A DNA stretch of 42,352 nucleotides from Pseudomonas amygdali (lineage in GTDB: Bacteria; Pseudomonadota; Gammaproteobacteria; Pseudomonadales; Pseudomonadaceae), in assembly GCF_002699855.1 (NCBI RefSeq), contig NZ_LKBW01000263.1, forward strand, positions 1 through 42,352. The letters run 5' to 3'. Under the pieces are notes generated by a model. It searched no databases. It was given only the letters and a program-made list of their open reading frames with translations, and was not told the origin of the DNA. Both the position numbers and the translations under genes were made by a program. Below are positions 35,314 to 42,352 of this stretch, piece after piece (the first letter of the stretch is position 1; the number at the start of each line of letters is the position of its first letter).

Positions 35314-35403
35314 TCTCTCTTGAGTTCCGATCATTTTCCGGACTGACGTTCTCTACGCAGGCCCGGATCAGATTCGGCGCAATAAAAATAAAAGAGGATA
35401 GCC

Positions 35404-37389
35404 ATGACCATTCTTCAGCGAGTGATCGGTGGGTTTGCCGTGCTGGTTGTGCTGCTGCTCGCCATGGCAGGTATCAGCTACCAAAGCACCCATTCCATAA
35501 GCGACCGGATCAGCATCATTACCGGGCAGTCGGCACCCTTGAGCAGGGCGGCGAGCGAGCTTTATGTACATGTGTTGCGCGCCAATCAGGCACTGCTCGG
35601 GATTCTGGTCAGCAATGACCCCAAGCAGATTGACGATGGCAAGCAGCCCTTCAACGACAGCATGGCCCGGTTCAATCAGTTGCTGGACAGCACGCCTGCC
35701 TACATCGGCGATCGCGCTGAACTACGCGACAACCTGAATCAGCAGCGTCAGTTGAGCGCTGCTTATGCCGAACAGGCGCAGACTCTGATTGCCAGTCACC
35801 GACAGCACGTTTTGCAGTCACTCCAGAGCCGGGTATTGCAGGGCTACAGCAGCAGCCAGGGCGCCCAACTGACCGGTTATCTTCGTGATTACATTGCCCG
35901 CGAGCGCAGTGCAGGGGCTGCGGATAACGTGTCCGCAGGTGAAAAGCTGTTGCTGGAAGTCGGCAAATCCTACGAGGGGCTGGCTGCCCACGCGGCGACG
36001 CCGGATATCCAGACCTTGCAGCGTGTGCTCAACCTGCAGGATGAGGTAATCAGTACTCGGGCGCGCGAACTCACGGCAGTAGATCCACGCGGCGGTCGTA
36101 TCGCTGGTGTGATGGTCAACCGCCTGCTCAACGACCTCACCGGCAGTGACGGCGTTTATCAGGCCTACAGGCAGGAGGCGGCGCTCGCCGAGCAGGTTGG
36201 TAAACAGCGCCAGGCGGCGGAAACCCGGCTTCAGGCAACACTGGACAAGATCGGCGAGTTCGGTAATCAGTCACTGGCGGTGGCCAACGAGGCCAAGGCG
36301 GGTGCGGATTCGACCATCGCCACCAGCCTCAGCCTGCTGCTGATCGCTTGCCTGCTGGCGGTAGTTGCAGCGGCAGTCATCGGTACCTGGGTCGCGTTCA
36401 GCCTTCGGCGTCCATTGGCGGCGTTTCGCGAGGTGCTCAAGACCCTCACCAGCGGCGACATGCGGGTGCGTTTCGATGTCAGCCGTCGCGACGAGTTCGG
36501 CGAGCTGGGCGGTTACCTCAATGAGTTCACCCAGTCGTTGCAACAGACGTTTCGGCAGTTGATCGGCTCTGCCGACACCCTGGCGTTGACTGCCAGTCAG
36601 AACGCCCAGATCAGTGAGCAGACCACCCGCGTGGTCGACGAGCAGAAAGACCGTCTCAATTCTGCCGCGTCGGCCATGAATGAAATGGAAAGCACCGTGG
36701 AAGAAGTGGCCCGTCGTGCTCAGGACACGCGTGGCGCGGTGGACAGCACCAGCGAACTGACCAACAAGGTGCAGAAGCGCGTGGCTGAAACCATCGTCAA
36801 CATTCGTCAGCAGGCTGAACAGGTCAACAAGGCGTCTGCGGTCACCGACGAGCTGCAGAAGTACGGGCAAAACATTGACGGTATTGTCGATGCCATTCGT
36901 ACCATTGCCGAGCAGACCAACCTGCTGGCGCTCAACGCGGCCATCGAAGCGGCACGCGCTGGCGAGCAGGGCAGGGGCTTTGCGGTGGTGGCCGATGAAG
37001 TACGCTCGCTGGCCAGTCGCACCCAGACCTCGACCAGCGAGATTCAGGAAATTATCGGCCAGATGCAGAGCAAGATCCACTCGGCTGTGCAGGTGATGAA
37101 CGAAAGCCAGATCCAGTCCAATCACTGCGTGACGCTGGCTTCCGGTGCCGACCAGTTGCTGGTGGAAATGGGCGAGGCGGTGGACACGATTCGCGACATG
37201 AATATCCAGATCGCAGCTGCCACCGAGCAGCAAAGCGCAACGGTGCAGGAAACCAGTCGCATGGTCACGCACATCAACGATTCTGCCCAGCAGGCCGCCG
37301 ACGGTGCCGAACAGTCTGCGAGCAGCAGTCAGGACCTGTCGAAAATGGCCAGGGATCAGCGCGAGCTGCTCCATCATTTCAGCGTTTGA
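35404..37389 (+). CDS. Chemoreceptor with large helical periplasmic domain (HBM-like)
   Basis: The 661-residue methyl-accepting protein has TM1 (about 8-26), a periplasmic domain of about 275 residues that is almost wholly helical (30-305), TM2 (306-330), HAMP (about 331-385), and a signalling domain with the [20 protein letters not shown] tip. A helical periplasmic domain of 250-280 residues suits the HBM class, as in McpS for organic acids, but ligand residues cannot be checked here. The ATG at 35404 has GAGGA a few bases upstream. A binding-protein gene follows 17 bases after its stop, so they are probably co-expressed. A FliA-like promoter lies upstream. The ligand is unknown and might be presented by the binding protein. 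Confidence 0.87.
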   Translation: MTILQRVIGGFAVLVVLLLAMAGISYQSTHSISDRISIITGQSAPLSRAASELYVHVLRANQALLGILVSNDPKQIDDGKQPFNDSMARFNQLLDSTPAYIGDRAELRDNLNQQRQLSAAYAEQAQTLIASHRQHVLQSLQSRVLQGYSSSQGAQLTGYLRDYIARERSAGAADNVSAGEKLLLEVGKSYEGLAAHAATPDIQTLQRVLNLQDEVISTRARELTAVDPRGGRIAGVMVNRLLNDLTGSDGVYQAYRQEAALAEQVGKQRQAAETRLQATLDKIGEFGNQSLAVANEAKAGADSTIATSLSLLLIACLLAVVAAAVIGTWVAFSLRRPLAAFREVLKTLTSGDMRVRFDVSRRDEFGELGGYLNEFTQSLQQTFRQLIGSADTLALTASQNAQISEQTTRVVDEQKDRLNSAASAMNEMESTVEEVARRAQDTRGAVDSTSELTNKVQKRVAETIVNIRQQAEQVNKASAVTDELQKYGQNIDGIVDAIRTIAEQTNLLALNAAIEAARAGEQGRGFAVVADEVRSLASRTQTSTSEIQEIIGQMQSKIHSAVQVMNESQIQSNHCVTLASGADQLLVEMGEAVDTIRDMNIQIAAATEQQSATVQETSRMVTHINDSAQQAADGAEQSASSSQDLSKMARDQRELLHHFSV

Positions 37390-37406
37390 TGCCCGGGAGT
37401 CAGAAC

Positions 37407-38327
37407 ATGAAACAGTGGTTATCGATTTCCCTGAGTGCAAGCCTGCTGGTCGCGGGCCTGGCACAGGCGGCCACGCCATTGATCGGCGTGGGTATGGCCA
37501 AGTACAACGACAATTTTCAGACCATTCTGCGCCACGGGGTGGAAAAGCAGGTGGCGCTGCTGGATGCCGACATCTTCATGGAGAACGGTCAGGACGACGT
37601 CGAGCTGCAGATGCGTCAATTCCGCAATCTGGTTAATTCGAAAGTCGACGCTATCGTTGTCGCGATGGTGAACGGCAAAAGCGCAGCGGAAATGATGCGC
37701 CTGGCCAATGAGGCCAAGGTTCCGCTGGTATTCGTCAACCGCAATCCGGAACCTGCCAAGTGGCCTGCGCTGACGGCATTTGTCGGCTCTGACGAACTGG
37801 AGTCCGGCACTTTGCAGATGGAAGAGCTGGCCCGTCGTGCCGGTTACAAGGGTAACGTGGTGATTCTGGTGGGTGATCCGAGTAACAAGTCGTCGGTCAT
37901 GCGCACCGAGGACGTGGAAAAAGTGGTCGCCAAGTACCCGAACATGAAGGTCGTGCAGAAGAAAATCGGCAACTGGGAGCGCAGTCAGGCCGCGACAATC
38001 GTGATTGACTGGGTCAAGCAGGGTGTGGACTTCTCTATCGTCGCGGCTAACAACGACGAAATGGCGATCGGTGCGATCATGGGGCTGGAGAAGGCCGGAA
38101 AGAATGCCAGGGATTATCTGGTGGGCGGCATCGACGGCACCCCGGACGGTTTGAAGCTGATGGCCGAGGGCAAGATGGCCGTCAGCGTGTTTCAGGATGC
38201 GGTCGGCCAGGCCAACGGCGCAGTAGATGCCGCGCTGAGCATGGCGCGTGGCGAAACACTGGCATCTCCGGTCATTTGGGTACCGTTCAAACTCATCACC
38301 CCGGAGAATCGCCAGCAGTTCGAATAG
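37407..38327 (+). CDS. Sugar-type periplasmic binding protein (Peripla_BP_4) adjoining a chemoreceptor
   Basis: The 306-residue protein has a signal peptide (to about ATP, near residue 22) and a ribose-binding-like fold: LIGVGMAKYNDNFQTILRHG, VDAIVVAMVNGKSAAEM, VNRNPEP and GIDGTPDGLKLMAEGKM. Such proteins bind pentoses, galactose, inositol or autoinducer-2. ATG 37407 is chosen over 37386 because it gives a normal signal peptide and has GGGAG upstream. It lies 17 bases after a chemoreceptor and is not followed by any permease or ATPase gene, so it is an orphan binding protein. The context suggests it presents a ligand to the receptor and is not a transport component. The actual ligand is unknown. 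Confidence 0.78.
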   Translation: MKQWLSISLSASLLVAGLAQAATPLIGVGMAKYNDNFQTILRHGVEKQVALLDADIFMENGQDDVELQMRQFRNLVNSKVDAIVVAMVNGKSAAEMMRLANEAKVPLVFVNRNPEPAKWPALTAFVGSDELESGTLQMEELARRAGYKGNVVILVGDPSNKSSVMRTEDVEKVVAKYPNMKVVQKKIGNWERSQAATIVIDWVKQGVDFSIVAANNDEMAIGAIMGLEKAGKNARDYLVGGIDGTPDGLKLMAEGKMAVSVFQDAVGQANGAVDAALSMARGETLASPVIWVPFKLITPENRQQFE

Positions 38328-38394
38328 GGCCGCGGTGTGGACTGACTGTCTTTCCAGTGAACCGCACGCGGAGCGCTCAGCGTTGTTTCAATTA

Positions 38395-38420
38395 GCCCGG
38401 AAGCTCCATGCTTTCCGGGC
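38395..38420. terminator. Hairpin terminator after binding-protein gene
   Basis: GCCCGGAA (38395-38402) pairs with TTCCGGGC (38413-38420) around a ten-base loop. It lies between the plus-strand binding protein and the convergent nuclease gene. T-run is absent, but its position suits a bidirectional terminator. Confidence 0.5.
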
Positions 38421-38462
38421 ACAAGCCCACTCTACGGCATCTCAGGGCTTGTCTATAACGCG

Positions 38463-39407
38463 CTATAACCGGATATCCTGCGGCCCGCGAATCTGTGCTT
38501 CGATGCGTGTGCCGGTCAGGCGCTCTTCGTTGGAGAAACCATCGTAGCTGGCCAGGTCGCCGAAGCTGATGCCAGTGAGTTTTTCGATCTGCAGGACGCT
38601 GCGCTGCCAGGTTCTGAGTGGACCGAATACGATCTCCAGCTTACCCAGCTCGCTGCTCTGGTCGATCATGTAGGCACTGGCCGAAGGTTTGCCGTCGTCG
38701 CCAAGAAACGCCACGACCTTCCAGAATGCCGAAGGGATCTTGAGGTTGCGGTAGCTGCGGTCGTCTTCGCGCAGCACCGGCCCGCTGAAAACGGTTACCC
38801 GGGATTTCCAGCGTCGCGTGTTCTCAAGGATGTAGTCCTCAAGTTCCAGCCATGTCTTCTGATTGAAGGCGGCCATCTGCGGTGAGCAGTTGGTGAAGTG
38901 AAAGGTATCGCTGTTGGCCGTTTCGGCTTCCTTGCCCCAATTAGGGTCCTGACGCCTGACCAGATGACCGCGATCCAGCAGATTGTCGGCGTACAGGCTT
39001 TCGCCGATCTGCGCCTCGGCAGGCAGCCTGCCATCAAAAGACCACGAATCCTTGCCACGCTTGACCTCGACGCTGCTGGCACCGTCGATATTGACACCGA
39101 CATACAGAGCAAGACGCCGACTGCGCGACATGGTGATTGAAAAGTGGGTGTAATCGAGGCGATTTCCGGCGTTGTCCAGCGGATAGACATCCGGTGCCAG
39201 CTCCGCGTCGGTCGAGGGCCATGGCACGACGAAGTCACCGAGAAAATTCTCGACATACCCCTTACGTTTCTGCAATTCGCTCGCCGGTGTGGTGCGTGGC
39301 GATGCAAGAGGTTGCGGTGCAAGCAATTCGGCCGAAGGGAGCAGTGGCTTGAGGTCGGCGAGGCGTGGTCGGTAGGTGAGATCGATAGCGGGCTTTTTGT
39401 CAGACAC
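38463..39407 (-). CDS. DNA/RNA non-specific endonuclease (NUC1 domain)
   Basis: The 314-residue protein carries the NUC1 beta-beta-alpha-metal nuclease: LDRGHLVRRQDPNW gives the catalytic DRGH, and FHFTNCSPQMAAFNQKTW supplies the metal-site Asn. It should cut DNA and RNA without sequence preference using a divalent ion. I choose GTG at 39407 because AGGAG stands eight bases before it; the longer frame to 39503 lacks a ribosome site. From this start there is no signal peptide. It has no recognisable neighbour that would act as an inhibitor and is flanked by chemoreceptor genes. An export route or a T6SS-like role cannot be judged from this window. Confidence 0.8.
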   Translation of the reverse strand: MSDKKPAIDLTYRPRLADLKPLLPSAELLAPQPLASPRTTPASELQKRKGYVENFLGDFVVPWPSTDAELAPDVYPLDNAGNRLDYTHFSITMSRSRRLALYVGVNIDGASSVEVKRGKDSWSFDGRLPAEAQIGESLYADNLLDRGHLVRRQDPNWGKEAETANSDTFHFTNCSPQMAAFNQKTWLELEDYILENTRRWKSRVTVFSGPVLREDDRSYRNLKIPSAFWKVVAFLGDDGKPSASAYMIDQSSELGKLEIVFGPLRTWQRSVLQIEKLTGISFGDLASYDGFSNEERLTGTRIEAQIRGPQDIRL

Positions 39408-39530
39408 TTGGTTGGCTCCTGCGGTGGGCGTGAGTTCATTACAGTTCACCATAGCCGCGTTACAGGTCGACGTCAGGCCGGGTAATCGATCGTTCGCGGG
39501 CACTCATACAGTAAAAAACTGTAAACGGGT

Positions 39531-39558
39531 TCAAGTTACGGGTAACAGGCGTCGATAA
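39531..39558 (+). promoter_or_regulatory. Candidate FliA (sigma-28) promoter for chemoreceptor
   Basis: TCAAGTTA, twelve bases, then GTCGATAA matches TAAAGTTT-N11-GCCGATAA at six of eight and seven of eight positions, with one extra spacer base. It ends about 60 bases before the ATG at 39618. Confidence 0.5.
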
Positions 39559-39617
39559 GCTCTGAATAAGAGCACTCCGCAGTTCATGTTATTTCACTGA
39601 TCGCAGGGGACATCAGG

Positions 39618-41231
39618 ATGTCGATAAAGCTACGTCTATTGTTGTTGATTGGCACCAGCGTGCTGACGGCTCTGATCATCAGCCTGGTCAACTATGTGGG
39701 CAATACCCGCACGGAGACGGCGATGATCGACAGCGAGGTCAGCATGACCGCGCTCAGCAATCATCTGGAAGCCGACATGATGCACGATGCGCTGCGTGCC
39801 GATGTGCTGTCGGCGATGCTGGTCGGCCTGGGCAAAAGCAACAGCACGCGTGAAGAGGTGCAGAAATCCCTTGATGAGCATGCTGCACATTTTCGAGCTG
39901 TGCTGAACGATAACCTCAAACTTCCCATCACCGAAGCGATCAAGGCGGAGCTGAACAGGATCAAGCCCAGCCTCGATACCTATATTGCCAGTGGCGAGCG
40001 TATTGTCGGTCTGGCTCTGGATAATCCGGAACGAGCGCAACAGGAACTGGGCACGTTCACCAGCGCCTTCACGCAACTGGAAGTGCAGATGTCCAGTCTC
40101 AGCGACCTGATCGAGGGGAATTTCAAGGCAAGCGGCGAAGGTGCCCGTCAGGCAATCCGCAGCGCCAACATCGCTCTGGTTGTGGTGCTGGTGGCCAGTA
40201 TCCTGCTGCTTCTGGTTCAGGGCCGCTGGGTAACCCGCAGCATCATGATTCCTCTTGCCTCTGCCAGCCGCATTGCCGACAGCATTGCTCACGGCAATCT
40301 CAGTGAACCTATCAACGAGCCCCGTGGCCGTGACGAGGCCAGCATGCTGATTCGCAGTCTGGCGGTCATGCAGCGCGACCTGCGGGGGATGATCGAAGTG
40401 GTGCGCAGTAACGCGCATGGCGTCAGCGGTATGAGCCGCCAGCTCAGCAGTGGCTGCCATGAAGTGGCCGACAGCAGTCGGCAGCAGAGCTCGGCAGCGG
40501 GCACCATGTCGGCAGCGACCAGCGAGATGACGGCGAGCATCGAAGAAATCACCCGGCATGCCGGGCACGCGCTGGAAATGGCAAATCAGGCTGAAACACT
40601 GGCGAAAAATGGTGGCCGGGTGATTCATCAGGTGGTCAGTGACATGGACAGCATTGCCCGCTCGGCGCAGCTGTCGGCGCAGGTTATCCGTACGCTGGAC
40701 AAGGACTCGGAAGGAATTTTCAATATTATTCAGGTGATCAAGGGCATTGCCGATCAGACCAACCTGCTGGCGCTTAACGCAGCCATTGAAGCTGCACGCG
40801 CTGGCGAGCAGGGTCGAGGTTTTGCCGTAGTCGCCGACGAAGTTCGCAATCTGGCGGGGCGCACCAGCACCTCGACCCAGGAAATCACCGCGATGGTCGC
40901 TCGTATTCAGCAAAGTACCCGCGAGGCGGTGACCAGCATGGAAGCAGGCGTTGCCCAGGTCGACAAGGGCATGGCCGTCACCGCTGAAGTGCAACGCTCG
41001 ATCAGCGAGATACTGGAGGCCACGTTGAGCACCACACAACTGGTCAACGACATCACTCGCACCATTGGTGAACAGAGCCTGGCCAGTAACGAAATCGCTC
41101 ACCAAGTGGAGATGATTGCCAGTATGTCCGAGGGCAATAGCCGGGTCATCGGGCAGACCGCCAGCACTACCGATGAACTTTCGGCAATGGCCGGACAGCT
41201 TTCGCAATCGGTGGATCGTTTCCGTCTTTGA
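39618..41231 (+). CDS. Chemoreceptor with four-helix-bundle periplasmic domain
   Basis: The 537-residue methyl-accepting protein has TM1 (5-26), a periplasmic helical domain of about 155 residues (27-183, four-helix-bundle type by length), TM2 (184-201), HAMP (about 202-255) and a full signalling domain with the [20 protein letters not shown] tip and conserved downstream [12 protein letters not shown]. It should respond to a small soluble ligand that cannot be identified. GGGGACATCAGG before the ATG at 39618 supplies the ribosome site. A FliA-like promoter lies 60 bases upstream. The gene is intact and starts a pair with the truncated receptor gene downstream, which has its own ribosome site. 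Confidence 0.88.
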   Translation: MSIKLRLLLLIGTSVLTALIISLVNYVGNTRTETAMIDSEVSMTALSNHLEADMMHDALRADVLSAMLVGLGKSNSTREEVQKSLDEHAAHFRAVLNDNLKLPITEAIKAELNRIKPSLDTYIASGERIVGLALDNPERAQQELGTFTSAFTQLEVQMSSLSDLIEGNFKASGEGARQAIRSANIALVVVLVASILLLLVQGRWVTRSIMIPLASASRIADSIAHGNLSEPINEPRGRDEASMLIRSLAVMQRDLRGMIEVVRSNAHGVSGMSRQLSSGCHEVADSSRQQSSAAGTMSAATSEMTASIEEITRHAGHALEMANQAETLAKNGGRVIHQVVSDMDSIARSAQLSAQVIRTLDKDSEGIFNIIQVIKGIADQTNLLALNAAIEAARAGEQGRGFAVVADEVRNLAGRTSTSTQEITAMVARIQQSTREAVTSMEAGVAQVDKGMAVTAEVQRSISEILEATLSTTQLVNDITRTIGEQSLASNEIAHQVEMIASMSEGNSRVIGQTASTTDELSAMAGQLSQSVDRFRL

Positions 41232-41369
41232 TATCAAATAGCCCCGACCTGCAGTACTCTCCGGCGCATTCGACCCCCGGTCGAGTCGCGCAGGGGTCAT
41301 CACAGGCCTGTATTGGCCGGTTCAGCCATTGAATCTTCGGCACCGACAAGCGTTAATTTTCGTGGATGA

Positions 41370-42290
<921 letters not shown>

Positions 42291-42352
42291 TGAACCGCCC
42301 CGGGTTTCTCGGAGACCCTTTTGTTTGAGTCATGCCACCTGGGCAGACTCGG
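42291..42352 (+). mobile_element. Left end of an IS3/IS51-like insertion sequence (runs out of window)
   Basis: TGAACCGCCCCGGGTTTCTC begins exactly where the chemoreceptor coding match stops. This is the terminal repeat style of IS3-family elements of the IS51 group found in P. syringae and P. savastanoi. The transposase genes would lie beyond the window. The identity of the exact element is from pattern recognition only. Confidence 0.75.

Noticed and set aside
39636..41303. 555-codon open frame antisense to the chemoreceptor
   Set aside because: It is a shadow of a complete chemoreceptor with conserved tip; no domain is recognised in the antisense frame.

Overview
The window looks like chromosome of a plant-associated Pseudomonas, most likely the P. 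syringae complex. The GC-rich Pseudomonas codon use, a REP-type repeat (GGACGC-AGA-GCGTCC followed by CCCACGCGGAG), an IS3/IS51-like terminus at the right edge, the many chemoreceptors and the sarcosine oxidase cluster all fit. This assignment rests on recognised sequence styles, not on a search.

Layout. 1-3960: an AmiC/AmiR-type amide sensor pair and an amidase-signature enzyme, with hairpin-bearing leaders. 4021-7372: a minus-strand cluster of a sulfonate-type binding protein, a D-2-hydroxyacid dehydrogenase broken by an in-frame TAG, and an FMN monooxygenase broken by a frameshift. 7373-8518: a decayed interval with an arginase-family C-terminal remnant. 8519-12128: a cytoplasmic four-PAS chemoreceptor coupled to a triple-CheW gene that is frameshifted. 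12194-14900: small conserved proteins (one frameshifted), a variant metallo-beta-lactamase-fold protein with a divergent LysR regulator, and a REP cluster. 14901-16841: a dCache chemoreceptor with an amino-acid-like ligand motif. 17056-23842: a tightly packed operon purU-folD-soxB-soxD-soxA-soxG, which oxidises sarcosine to glycine and processes the released C1 unit on tetrahydrofolate. 24115-28520: a TonB receptor, a DUF4198 protein and a divergent NRAMP-like transporter, suggesting metal uptake. 28683-31363: a nitrilase-superfamily hydrolase carrying a decanucleotide tandem repeat, an MFS transporter and two small conserved proteins. 31706-33043: an AT-rich islet of hcp, a DUF2778/Tlde1-like effector and a small membrane protein, read as an orphan type VI secretion effector-immunity unit. 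33166-35204: a Tat-exported SMP-30-like protein and a DUF1206 membrane protein. 35404-38327: a chemoreceptor followed closely by an orphan sugar-type binding protein. 38463-42352: a NUC1 endonuclease, another chemoreceptor, and a last chemoreceptor cut off by an insertion sequence that runs out of the window.

Two themes stand out. First, sensing: five chemoreceptor genes and a multi-CheW coupler lie among catabolic and uptake genes for amides, sarcosine, metals and possibly sugars. Second, gene decay: a nonsense codon, three frameshifts, a repeat-expanded ORF, an arginase stub and an IS-truncated gene occur in 42 kb. Some single-base lesions could be sequencing errors, but the IS boundary and the repeat expansion cannot be explained by simple base-calling error.
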